A program made the position numbers and the translations under genes. Under the pieces are notes generated by a model that was not told the origin of the DNA, searched no databases, and saw only the letters and a list, made by a program, of their open reading frames with translations. Below, in pieces: positions 1 through 9,743 of a DNA stretch of 64,000 nucleotides. Position 1 is the first letter of the stretch, and the number at the start of each line of letters is the position of its first letter. The DNA is from Achatina immaculata (Eukaryota; Mollusca; Gastropoda; Stylommatophora; Achatinidae): NCBI GenBank assembly GCA_009760885.1, contig CM019693.1:46072751-46136750 (forward strand), read 5' to 3'.

Positions 1-636
1 AGTATATACTTACACTCACACACAGCCACTAGTATATACTTACATTCTCACACACACACACTAATATATACGTTCACTCACACACACACTAGTATATTAT
101 TACACTCTCACACAGACACTAGTATATACTTACTTTCACACACACATTAGTATATACTTACATTCTCACACACACACTAGTATATACTTACATTCTCACA
201 CACACACTATTATATACTTACATTCACACATACTAGTATATACTTAATTCTCACACACACACTAGTGTATACTTACATTCTCACACACACACTATTATAT
301 ACTTACATTCACATACACTAGTATATACTTACATTCTCACACACACACTAGTGTATACTTACATTCTCACACACACACTATTATATACTTACATTCTCAC
401 ACACACACTAGTATATACTTACATTCTCACACACACACTAGTATATACTTACATTCTCACACACACACTAGTATATACTTACATTCACACACACACTAGT
501 ATATACTTACATTCACACACACACTAGTATATACTTACATTCTCACACACACACACTAGTATATACTTACATTCACACACACACTAGTATATACTTACAT
601 TCTCACACACACACACTAGTACTTACACTCACACAC
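1..636. repeat. ~32-bp satellite array (GTATATACTTACATTCTCAC core)
   Basis: About 20 tandem units, each with the core GTATATACTTACATTCTCAC followed by a variable (AC)n run. Unit length varies from about 28 to 34 bp because the dinucleotide run changes. The array is cut by the window start. Its core is shared with the arrays at 1205-1432, 3071-3300 and 3290-3614. Confidence 0.95.
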
Positions 637-1204
637 AGACACTATAAACACCAAACAGGTATGATGTTTACAATATTTATCACATTAATCAGTTAATAGT
701 GGTAAATTGGAGATGGAGCATAATGAAATTCAGTGAATGTTTCTACTGTTTTTGTGCTGCTGGATGTGATTGTTGAACTTCATGGTGCATGTGAGGGTGC
801 CATTGATACATGTTGACTTTTAAAAACCACCTTAGTCACATGTCCCACATAAAAAAACAGTGTAGCTGGTAATTCAGGTTTGGTATAAATCACGGTTATG
901 AGGTTCCATGGGGGATGGATGTATAGGCCTGTACTGCTTTGACAGTCTGTAGTTTGTGAGTTAGTCAATAAACCCCAAGCTCACAGGTTAGCTTTAAGTG
1001 CAGATATACCAGTATTTGTGATGTTGGAGTGTTTGCTTAAGAAGTTCCACAGAGGAATATTCAGTGACATGTAGTTTTTGCCCAAATTATTTTTTAAAGG
1101 GGAGCTGTGAAGTTCATGGAAAATGTGAAGTTTTTAGTTGTTTTTGTTTTTTTTTTAAATATTCCTTGCCAAATTATAGGTGTGTCTTATATGGCAGGAA
1201 ATAT
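637..1204. other. Non-repetitive spacer, no gene seen
   Basis: AT-rich sequence between two satellite blocks. I see no convincing coding potential or TE homology. If the exon at 3615-3769 is real, this is probably intron. Confidence 0.5.
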
Positions 1205-1432
1205 GGTACTTACATTCTCATACAGAGGCACTTGTATATACACTCTTACACAAACCTGACTTTGACTGGTATATACTTAACACACTCACACAAACTTGAC
1301 TTTGACTGGTATATACTTACAATCTCACATAAACTTGACTTTGACTGGTAGTACTTATACTCTCACACACACTTAACTTTTGACTGGTATATACTTACAC
1401 TCTCACACAAACTTGACTTTGATTGGTATATA
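1205..1432. repeat. 39-bp satellite array, left half
   Basis: Roughly six units of about 39 bp built on GGTATATACTTACA plus CTCACACAAACTTGACTTTG. The array is interrupted at 1433 by a Tigger element and resumes at 3071 in register, so the two halves were one array. Confidence 0.9.
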
Positions 1433-1744
1433 CAGTCACACCCACTTAATATCATATCACTTTATGTCACAACCTGGATATTGTCACAGAAATTTGTATC
1501 CTCAGCCAACTCTCATAAATAATTAATGGGCTTTACTCCTGTTATCACCCCGGTTATTCCCACAAATTGGTTACTGTCACAGTATTTTTGCACCCGGAGA
1601 AGTTAAAGACCCCGCCTTTTATCACAAACTGCGCGAGTACAAGCTATAAACATCTCAGAAAGTGTTATCATCTTCACAACTCATCAAAGAATGGGCCGGT
1701 CGTTTAATCACCGTGTAATGCCGCATCAACCTTTTGAAAATGTG

Positions 1745-2062
1745 GGCATCAAAACTCAAGTAGTGTGAATGAAGGGCTTACCACGGCCACCCTTTTGTGC
1801 TTAAAATCCAGCTTCTTTTGGGTCATTGTTTGTCTTTTATCAAGACGTGGGCGGCGTTAAGTTGGCAACGCAAGTTGTTGATTGATCAGTCTCTAATAGT
1901 GCAGGCATCAAAACTCAGGTGGTGTGAATGAAAGGCTTACCATGGCCACCCTTTTGTGATTAAAATCTGGCTTCTTTCGGGTCATTGTTTGTCTCTTATC
2001 AAGATGTGGGTGTCGTTAAGTTGGCAGTGCAAGTGGGTAGATGGTCAGTCTTGAATCATATA
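1745..2062. repeat. 159-bp direct duplication inside the Tigger leader
   Basis: GGCATCAAAACTC starts at 1745 and again at 1904. The following ~150 bases match closely, differing by scattered substitutions, many of them C/T transitions. It lies upstream of the transposase ATG, so it duplicates the leader rather than coding sequence. Confidence 0.85.
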
Positions 2063-2083
2063 GCCGGGAAGTTGTGATAGATA

Positions 2084-2680
2084 ATGGCTACTAAAAGCAA
2101 AAGCAATGATCTTGATTCGAGCACTAAAATGGATATTCTGAAGTAAATTGATGAAAAAGTTACAAGAAAGGACACAATGGATAAATTTGAAATTGACGTT
2201 TCAGCTGTATCGAAATTTGTTAAAAACCGAGACAAAATTGAATGAGACTTTCACTCGTCTTTAGTTAAATCACACTGTAAGTGAAGGCATGTGAGTTCTG
2301 ACATGGATATTGAGTATTCTCTGCTGAAATGGTTCAGGCAGATGCGTTCTTCACAGTTACCTGTGTGTGATCCTTTGTTGGTGGAAATCACAGAACGTTT
2401 TGCTAAAGAAATGGATACGCCTGACTGGAAGTGTTCAAATGGCTTTCTTGAGCGCTTAAAAAAAACAAAAAAAACGTTAGAACATAACATTTAAGGTCAC
2501 TTTAGATGAAGTGGCCTGAGTTTATACTGATGTCATTAATGATTGGATTTCATGCTTGCCAAAAATTTTGGATGTGTACAGCACAGATGACATTTTTAAC
2601 CTGAATGGAACAGGTGTGTTTTATAAACTGCTACCAAACAGAACTTACTGCTTTTGTGATTAGAAATGCTATGGTGGCAA
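2084..2680 (+). pseudogene. Tigger (CENP-B-like) transposase remnant
   Basis: This would encode the nuclear DNA transposase that cuts and pastes the surrounding element. The frame begins at ATG 2084 (MATKSK) with a pipsqueak/CENP-B N-terminal helix-turn-helix, broken by stops. At 2291-2490 an open stretch shows the second CENP-B-type HTH (LLKWFRQ, KCSNGFLERLKK). Further on, a frame-shifted piece reads FNLNGTGVFYKLLPN, the start of the DDE domain. In Tigger proteins this block normally has an Asp (ADETG), replaced here by NGTG, so the first catalytic residue is lost. The rest of the DDE domain is absent. The assignment rests on these motifs; activity is excluded. Confidence 0.85.
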
Positions 2681-3070
2681 ATGAACTGAAGATCACTTAA
2701 CAGCCGTCGTGTGCTGTAACATTTCTAACATGTCTGATTAATAGACCAGTTATCACTACACGATATAAAACAACGCATTTTTTTACTACTACTACTACTA
2801 CTGTTGGCAAGTCAGATGCTGCTTGATTTTAGTGCTATCTGTATTGTTAGATTAAGGCTTACAGCATTTTATGATTAATATATTTTGTGATTAGTACATT
2901 TTGTGTCCAGTGACGAAAGCTTTGGCTGTTTGTTATGTATTTAATGTAGGCAGAGAGAGAGACACATGCACACACACACCTACCTACCTATCTTGTAATG
3001 GACTCCACTTAATGTCAGTTCTGCTTAATGTCACCATATTTTGATGGTCCCAATTAAGCAGGTTCGACTG

Positions 3071-3300
3071 TACTTACAATCTCACACAAACTTGACTTTG
3101 ACTAATATATACTTACACTCTCACATAAACTTGACTTTGACTGATATATACTTACACTCTCACACAAACTTGACTTTGACTGGTATGTAATTACAATCTC
3201 ACGCAAACTTGACTTTGGCTGGTCTATACTTACATTCACATAAACTTGACTTTGACCGGTATATACTTACAGTCTCACACAAACTTGACTTTGACTTGAC
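3071..3300. repeat. 39-bp satellite array, right half
   Basis: About six more units of the 39-bp repeat. The first base after the Tigger TA continues the unit interrupted at 1432. It grades into the 57-bp array near 3290. Confidence 0.9.
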
Positions 3301-3614
3301 TGACTAGTATTTACTTACATTTTCACACAGACCTGGTTGTAAATCATACTACTTGACTGACTAGTATTTACTACATTTTCACACAGATCTGGTTGTAAAG
3401 TATGCCACTTGACTGTCTAGTGTTTACTTACATTTTCATACAGATCTGGTTGTAAAGCATAACATTTGACTGACTAGTATTTGCTTACATTTTCACACAG
3501 ACCTGGTTGTAAAGCATACCATTTGACTGTCTAGTATTTACTTACATTTTCACACAGACTTTGTGTAAAGTATACTACTTGACTGACCAGTATTTCGCTT
3601 ACATTTTCACACAG
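3290..3614 (+). repeat. 57-bp array whose units each carry a 3' splice-site-like sequence
   Basis: Six acceptor-like sequences of the type TTTACTTACATTTTCACACAG end at 3330, 3386, 3443, 3500, 3557 and 3614, so spacing is 56-57 bp. Each is followed by a copy of the first ~14 bases of the exon that starts at 3615 (for example ACCTGGTTGTAAAG). The unit is therefore intron end plus exon start, duplicated in tandem. Only the last copy leads into the long open exon. Confidence 0.85.
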
Positions 3615-3769
3615 ATCTGGTTGTAAAGTATACCAAACTGAAGTCCATTTCAGAAGATGGACATGAGGCAGAGATAAGCAGCATAACTAACAGCATGGTT
3701 GACCTCTTGGACAAGGTCAAGGAAATTGCTATCTCTACCAAAAAAATAAATGCACTCTGTGATGATTAA
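3615..3769 (+). CDS. Probable terminal coding exon of an unidentified host gene
   Basis: Directly after a splice acceptor (pyrimidine-containing ATTTTCACACAG) a frame of 50 codons runs to TAA at 3767-3769. It enters in phase 2 (bases AT belong to a split codon). It starts LVVKYTKLKS and ends KKINALCDD. Composition is charged and helical (SITNSMVDLLDKVKEIAIS), like the C-terminal helix of a cytosolic or scaffold protein. I do not recognise the protein. No other exon of the gene is visible upstream; the preceding ~3.6 kb would be its last intron. Against it: length alone is not significant. For it: clean acceptor, protein-like composition, and duplication of exactly its 5' boundary in the array upstream. 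Confidence 0.5.
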
Positions 3770-4372
3770 TCCAGAAAAAAAGACTACATCCATCAAAGAT
3801 TGTAATGCTGAATGTGAGGTTGTTTTTGTTTTGTTTTTTTCTCATTCTAAATGTTTTCCAAAGTCAAGAAAATGTTATATTTCAAACATTGCTTGACCTG
3901 TGAAAATGACTGTTGGTCAATTCAGTTTTTGACATTTATAATTTGAATCTGAATGTTTTCTTATTTAAAAAAAAAAAAAAGATCTACCTTGTTTAAAATA
4001 GATACATTTGGTCAAGTTTTTGATGTGTTATATTTTACTGAAATTGTGGACACAGTGACCAAAAATGCCTATGTCCCTATGAGATGGACAATAAGTATCA
4101 AAATGACCATACACTTTGGATGAATTTTTCAAGTTTATCAGACTTACATGCATAACATCCTTTTGTATTAATCTGAAACGTGAACAAAAGTAACTGAAGT
4201 TATTCCTGTCTTAAGTGGACACAATAATGAATATCATATGACAGAACAAAATAGCAGTTAGCTTGATAAGCTTCCAGACACAGTGACAACATTCAGCAGC
4301 TGAAGACCAATATGACTGGGATTTGGATGTACAACAACCATAATCTGCAATCATATATTAAAATATATTAAG
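3770..4372 (+). other. Possible 3' UTR or unique sequence
   Basis: AT-rich sequence after the stop codon with an A-run at 3968-3980 and an ATTAAA hexamer near 4357. No clear AATAAA follows closely, so the transcript end cannot be fixed. It is bounded on the right by a LINE insertion. Confidence 0.35.
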
Positions 4373-4926
4373 TTAGGATCAGAATTGCAAAAGCAGCATC
4401 AGTCTTCAAGAATCTTGAGAACATATGGAATTCAAAAGTTATAAGCACAAAACCAAGTTAAGACTATTCAATTCAAATGTAATATCCACCCTCATTTATG
4501 CATACGAAAGCTGGAAAACAACTAAAGAAATAGAAAAGAAATTAGACTCTTTTGAAAACAAATGCCTAAGGAAAATACTCAGCATCAAGTGGAATGAATT
4601 CAAGAACAATGCAGAGATAAGACAGATGACTGAACAACAACCAGTCTCATGGGTGATCAGGAAGGGGAGATGGACATTTGTTGGTCACTTGATGAGAGGA
4701 AATGATCGGAGAATCCCAGGACAAGCTGTCAAGTGGAACACAACAGGCCAAAGAAAAAGAGGCAGACCGCGTGAAGCTCTGAAGAGGACATTGTTAAGAT
4801 AGGCCAAATTAACAGGCATAAAATCCTTTGATGAAGTTGAAAGACTTGCCGAAGACAGGAAAAATTGGCGAACTACTTTGCGAGCCCTATGTGACGTTTA
4901 AAGGCACGGGAAGGATATAAGATAAG
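4373..4926 (+). mobile_element. LINE family A, 5'-truncated 3' end
   Basis: Non-LTR retrotransposon fragment encoding the region after the reverse transcriptase (RT): NSNVISTLIYAYESWKTT, CLRKILSIKWNEFK, a feature shared by all family-A copies here. It ends in the family's 3' terminus, GGAAGGATATAAG plus a TAAGA-type tail. ATATTAAG flanks it at 4365-4372 and 4927-4934, a plausible 8-bp target duplication. The longest open stretch is 4425-4802. Confidence 0.85.
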
Positions 4927-5381
4927 ATATTAAGATCGGTCCATGGATATGCAAAACATGCATTATTCCTTGCTTACGTAAGAAATTTCTGACACATAAA
5001 TTTTGTGAAAAGCTTCTGAGCAAGCCATTAGAAAAATGCATGTAACTAAGGTCAGTGCAAGGGCAAATAAGTGCACTTTGGAAAGTCAGAACAGACTCAT
5101 CCTTGAAATTTGAGGAAATTCATCAGTAAGACTTGAAATTATGAAATGATATTTTTTACACATGACTTTGTTGACTTTTTGAATGTGTTTATCTGTCACA
5201 ATTGAGTGTCATCCTTTTGACACCATGGACCTCACAGCTGGTTGGTATGGCCTTTACAGGGTTTATGTTTACTCAGTTGCTACTCATGCTTAACCGAACA
5301 GAGTGAACAGTGAATTAGTATTTAGCAAGGACATATGCAGTGTCACTATGGCAGCTGATTTATTTTCATAACCATTAGTAG
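4927..5381. other. No gene seen
   Basis: AT-rich unique sequence between the LINE fragment and a candidate exon. No repeat, RNA gene or coding region could be supported. Confidence 0.4.
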
Positions 5382-5642
5382 GTAGATTTTGGAATCGCCA
5401 GTGTAAATGTCAAGTTTAATGTTGAAGAAGAAAAAAATGGAGCCAGCTTGCAAATATGTTTCAGTTGATCTGGAGGTGAAATAGAGAATGATATGGAAAT
5501 GCAGTATGATGATGTAAAATGTTTGTCCACAACTGTACATGAACTAGATTTCACAGTATCAGCTGTGAACACTATTAATATAGACACATCTCTCATAGTG
5601 GGGGCAGGCACGAAGTCATTGATAATAATTAAGAATCTTGAA
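5382..5642 (+). CDS. Candidate internal exon with one in-frame TGA and a GTAAGT donor
   Basis: From a possible acceptor (TTCATAACCATTAGTAG) one frame runs VDFGIASVNVKFNVEEEKNG... to ...GTKSLIIIKNLE, about 87 codons with a single TGA at 5466-5468. It stops exactly at GAA|GTAAGTAAG, a consensus 5' splice site. An alternative start is ATG at 5493, which avoids the TGA. I do not recognise the product. It could be a decayed exon, an exon with recoding at TGA, or chance in AT-rich DNA. The donor is the best evidence. Confidence 0.3.
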
Positions 5643-5777
5643 GTAAGTAAGATGGAAAGACTATTAATGCTAATTTTTTGTATAACACTGTATGCCTGGT
5701 GTATTTTTGACTTATATGTTTACAGTATAGGATATTTAAAGGATCACAGAAGAAGAATGTATATGTGTGTGGGGGAA

Positions 5778-5868
5778 CAAACCATATATACTAAATTAGA
5801 CAAACCATATATACTAAATTAGACAAACCATATATACTAAATTAGACAAACCATATATACTAAATTAA
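5778..5868. repeat. 23-bp tandem repeat, four units
   Basis: Four consecutive units of CAAACCATATATACTAAATT plus three bases, nearly identical, so recently expanded. Confidence 0.95.
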
Positions 5869-6795
5869 AACTGACTTACATAAAAGGGTTGTAGAAAATA
5901 ATAATTTCATAAGTCAGGAACCATCTGTACATGGTGAACTTAAATTCTTTATGACATCCATGAAAGATTTTTCCATCACAAATACAAACTAGAAGTAACT
6001 GGTGAAATGATGCAACATATAGAGAATGTTATTTGTGAAGGTACAAGGGGACACATGACAAAATAAACCTTTTTTAGGAAGACTGGGCTTTTCAACATAA
6101 TTTTGTTGTTACTATGTCCAATTTAACATTGTTAGAATTAGCCGTGAGCTTGTTAGCAAAAACTTAACAGGTTCCACAAATAGCTAAACTGTAACAGGTT
6201 CCACACCTGACATCAGTTTTCTTCGTTAAAAAAAAAAAAAAAATAATATCCAAGATAAAAGATAATTAGTAATGCTAGCATGCAAGGGCGTTTCTTTTCT
6301 ACCAAAGAAAAGTTCTATGATGTCTTGCATCATGCAAGAAACTCTCTACTGTAGAGAGCGGAACAGCAACACAACTTCTTCAGATCATAAGAGGAAGTAT
6401 CCCCCCCCTCCAGACAAGTGTTAAAGCCCTGACACTCCAGAGGGTTGGGGAGGGGGGCTGTTGTGGGTCTCCCAGGGTCATGACTCCCAGAGGTCTTTTG
6501 AGTTGTTTATTTTTATTTTGACATTTTTTCAAAATTTGACGTTTGTTTCTATTCTCATAGATATTGTGACAAGATGTTGTGATGTGTTTAAGATAATGAG
6601 GAAAAGGTTTCATGTATTTTTCTTTTATTTTCAAGTGGGCTGGTGTTTCTTATATGTTAGTTGTGGTCAAACTGAAAAATAAATTCTTTATTCTTTCATT
6701 TTGTTGACTGATTTCTTATACTTGTAAAGAAACAAATCATACATCAGCATAAAGCAATTCATGAAGATAATTGTAAAGAAATAAACACAAATATA
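5869..6795. other. Unique AT-rich sequence with a C/G-rich patch and twin palindromes
   Basis: No gene seen. It holds two adjacent 17-nt palindromes at 6323-6357 (listed separately) and a C-run/G-run pair around 6402-6458 that could fold back weakly. Confidence 0.4.
6323..6357. other. Two adjacent 17-nt perfect palindromes
   Basis: TCTTGCAT-C-ATGCAAGA (6323-6339) and CTCTCTAC-T-GTAGAGAG (6342-6358, overlapping the right edge by one base) are separated by two bases. Each has eight-base arms around a single central base. I have no functional assignment. Confidence 0.7.
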
Positions 6796-7720
6796 TGAGG
6801 GTCATAAAAAAAGTCACGAGCAAAATTTTTTTAAAAATCAGAATTTATAGCTTGAGAAAATATAAATGTATCACCTTTATCTACATCATTTGAACTTCAT
6901 GTAGAGGTCACATGACCACGCTGAACAGAAACAAAATGGTGGGTGCTGAAGTTAATTTTGTCAATGTACTGTTATTGAGTTCCTCATTAAAGAGGAAATT
7001 CCCACAGCTGAAATTCACCAAAGACTTCAGCTTGCTTATGGTGATGTGTGTATGGGTGCTAGCAGCATTAGGAGGTGGGTGAAACATTTCAAAGATGGAA
7101 ACATGAGCATCCAAGATATGCCTCGCAAGCAGTCGCCCTTGAACTGCCTCCACTGAACGCAACATGAAAAGGGTTGATGACATCATTAAACAAGACAAAT
7201 ATGTCACAGTGTCTGAAATCACTGTAAATCTTGGAATAGGACACAATGCAGTACAGGAAATGATTGAAACCCTAGGCTATAGAAAAGTTTGTGCCCGCTG
7301 GGTCCCACATTTGTTGACTGAAGATCACAAAGTTATGAGAAAAACTCTGCTCACTGGACAACTGAGGAAATTCAGAAAATAGGTTGGGAAATTCTTCCAC
7401 ACCCTATAGCCCTGACCTGGCACCCAGTGATTACGATCTTTTCAGTTTTGTGAAAGAACAAATGTGAGGCCATCACTATGACACAGGAGAGAACATCCAG
7501 AAAGCAGTGCATCTGTGCCTTTGGTCATCTGGAACGGAATTCAACTGGGAGGGGTATTTTCAAATTTGCAGAGTGATGAGAAAAATGTGTGCAGAGATAT
7601 GGAGACAATGTTGAAAAGTGAAGAAAAGGATGCAGATTAAGATGATACATTTATATTTTCTCTATCTATAAATTCTGGTTTTTACAAAATTTTTGCTCAC
7701 GACTTTCAATATGACCCTTG
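6796..7720 (+). mobile_element. mariner element, internally deleted, with long inverted repeats
   Basis: The left end TGAGGGTCATAAAAAAAGTC and right end (reverse complement) CAAGGGTCATATTGAAAGTC continue matching for about 55 bp (6796-6850 against 7666-7720). TA flanks both ends (6794-6795, 7721-7722). A mariner transposase remnant is inside. At 925 bp it is shorter than the usual ~1.3 kb; the missing part falls in the catalytic core. Confidence 0.9.
6935..7600 (+). pseudogene. mariner transposase remnant lacking the first two catalytic aspartates
   Basis: This would be the DD34D cut-and-paste transposase. Visible blocks in order are IHQRLQLAYGD (first HTH), SSIRRWVKHFKDG, then at 7164-7382 DKYVTVSEITVNLGIGHNAV (second HTH), GYRKVCARWVPHLLTEDHK, and after a junction the mariner signature YSPDLAPSDYDLF with its Asp. 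Between EDHKVMR and WTTEEIQK the ~130 residues that carry the first two catalytic Asp residues are deleted. Several frameshifts and stops are present (for example TAG at 7380-7382). Non-functional; the ends could still have been moved in trans. Confidence 0.85.
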
Positions 7721-8119
7721 TAAATCTGTACATGGGTATACTTGTACAAAAATAAAGCACATAGAGTTGTATTTGGAGGTACTTATGCAAAAACAAAATA
7801 CACAAGCATACGTTTATAGACAGTTTATTATGACATGTAGACTGAGGTAAAAGTTGATCCAAAACTCTTGCTCCATTCAGGCAAGTCAGTAGCTCATCAT
7901 TTAGACTTCAAAATAATCTGTATTCAGAAGAGCAAAGTTTCATCAGATGCTTTTGGAAATATTATTCTGTGAAATTGTGCTGATTAAAGTATGATGTCAT
8001 TCTTTCAGTGTTGGACTGTTTTATATTAGCAGTGTGTCATCATATGCCCTTATGACAGTCATATTTTTTGTTATATGGTGCCTGATTGTTTTAAAGATAT
8101 TTTAATGATGTGGTGTCCT
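7721..8119. other. No gene seen
   Basis: Unique AT-rich sequence to the right of the mariner element. No coding or repeat structure supported. Confidence 0.4.
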
Positions 8120-8460
8120 GTCCACTACATCACTATATTACATATTGCTGAACCCCATCTAATGGTATACAGATGGGACAAGAACTTAAAGGACTTGCTA
8201 GTAAGAAGCCACTCAAGTTGCCCAACATGTCCTTTTCTGGCCCCACAACACTTTCCAATTTGTTGTTGAAACCGGCAAGGTTGCATTTTCCAGATCCATG
8301 GTATCCATTCACAAGTGCTTTATTTGCATATCCCATAGTGTCATATATATGATAATATGCAATTGTTGCAGTATGATACCTACTGGAAAGATTAACAGTT
8401 AGGTGATTAATTCAGTCACCACCACAGTGACATCTCCAACAAGACACACAAACCTGTTTG
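8120..8460 (+). pseudogene. Penelope-like element C-terminus (linker plus GIY-YIG remnant)
   Basis: Frame pieces read HLMVYRWDKNLKDLLVRS, then CPTCPF, then after shifts SVIYMIICNC and HHHSDISNKTHKPV. This order (a DKNLxDLLVRS block, a Cys cluster, an IYxIxC block and HRSDIxNKTxKPV) is what I know from the end of Penelope-like retroelement proteins, where it precedes or forms the GIY-YIG endonuclease. At least two frameshifts. A related fragment is at 33389-33650. Family assignment is from memory of the motif, not a search. Confidence 0.6.
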
Positions 8461-8537
8461 TATTATAAACCTGTTTGTATTATAATCAAAAGGACCACAA
8501 AGGCAAATGTAACATTTCTGTCACTGCCATCTGCTCT

Positions 8538-8822
8538 CCCCTGCTGCTGTAACATTACCGTATTCAGCTCTTGGCTACCTCTCTAACTTCTCATATTTCC
8601 TCCTCTTCCTGTAACCATAGTCTCCCCAGTTTCCCCTGCTGCTGTAACATTACCGTATTCAGCTCTTGGCTACCTCTCTAACTTCTCATATTTCCACCTC
8701 TTCCTGTAACCATAGTCTCCCCAGTTTCCCCTGCTGCTGTAACATTACCGTATTCAGCTCTTGGCTACCTCTCTAACTTCTCATATTTCCTCCTCTACCT
8801 GTAGCCATAGTCTCCCTAGTTT
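8538..8822. repeat. 95-bp tandem repeat, three units
   Basis: CCCCTGCTGCTG starts at 8538, 8633 and 8728, giving a 95-bp period with few differences. The last unit is followed by CAAATTGCAG|GTAAGTTTC, a consensus splice donor at 8842, but no convincing exon precedes it. Confidence 0.9.
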
Positions 8823-9110
8823 CTTCTGAGAGCAAATTGCAGGTAAGTTTCTTTGCATGTTTTTATCACTTAATTTTGTATTTTATGTTAAAAATGTTTA
8901 CCAAAATATTAGGTTGTTATTCCTGTTTTTCATAACAATTTCATTGCTCCTACTCTTTTTCTTCTTCCCCTCCCTCTCTTCTTTCCATCCATTTTCACAA
9001 AACTGCACCACTAATATCAGTTTTACAGTAGTTATTACCACAGTTATCTGGCTATATTTCAGTAGTAATGTGTTATTTGTTATGTGCTGTTAGATTGTTT
9101 TAAAGACCAC

Positions 9111-9436
9111 ATAATGATATAGTGTATGTAATGGCTGCCTGGTTAGCTGAGTGGTTAGACACTCGGTTTACTAATCTGGTGGTACCGGGTTCAATCCCAG
9201 CACTGGAAATTTTTTTCTGGTGCACACCAAAAAAAGGCCCCGGGGTTGACCCAGCCTCTAAAAATGGGTACCAGAGAAATCTGGGAAGGTAAAGCGGCCA
9301 GGTGTGATACTGACCACATCACACTTTCATGTGCCGAAAGTCATGGAAAATATGGGCCTAACACCCTATTCCCTAATATGCCTTAATGGCATGGAAACGG
9401 AAATTTTACCTTTAGCTTATAATGATGTAGTGATGT
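9111..9436 (+). mobile_element. tRNA-derived SINE with target duplication
   Basis: The head has RNA polymerase III promoter boxes: TGGTTAGCTGAGTGG (A box) and GGGTTCAATCCC (B box), typical of a tRNA-like leader. The body contains AAATGGGTACCAGAGAAATC followed by TGGGAAGGTAAAGCGGCC, a core shared with the SINE at 21345-21480. The ends are an imperfect ~18-bp direct repeat, ATAATGATATAGTGTATGT at 9111-9129 and ATAATGATGTAGTGATGT at 9419-9436. The SINE proper is about 9130-9418. Confidence 0.8.
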
Positions 9437-9743
9437 GTGTTGACAACAATAATATATTCAGTGTTGAATATTATTTTTATCCAGGGACAGAATGTAGTGG
9501 TAAATGTGAAATTTCTTATGTGCTTTGTTTATTTTGTTAATGGCATATAATGTAATGTTTGTAGTGTATTCTTTTATTGGTGGAAGTGTCATGCTGAAAT
9601 AAAAGCATGCAACTTGTCACTGTACTGTATTTCTTGTCAATCTTCCAACTCATTCCACACTTCCACCTTAGTACACATATGTATAACTTGGTTCCACTTT
9701 GAACCTTATGAATATAGATATGCCACAGTTCCATTTGTAAATA

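Larger units (their letters stand above)
1433..3070 (+). mobile_element. Tigger/pogo DNA transposon with both ends and TA duplication
   Basis: The left terminus reads CAGTCACACCCACTTAAT. The right terminus, reverse-complemented, reads CAGTCGAACCTGCTTAAT. These are matching terminal inverted repeats of the pogo/Tigger type (CAGT...AACC). TA dinucleotides flank both ends (1431-1432 and 3071-3072), the normal target duplication. A decayed CENP-B-like transposase lies inside. At about 1.64 kb it is shorter than an autonomous Tigger; most of the DDE core is missing. Confidence 0.9.

Noticed and set aside
6402..6458. C-run/G-run pair as a transposon terminal repeat
   Set aside because: Homopolymer complementarity only; no flanking duplication.
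8823..8845. Exon ending at the GTAAGT near 8842
   Set aside because: Only about 22 codons are open upstream, within a 95-bp repeat; no acceptor or homology to support it.
9130..9200. Functional tRNA gene
   Set aside because: The A and B boxes lie in a SINE head followed by a SINE body and bounded by a target duplication; no full cloverleaf was found.
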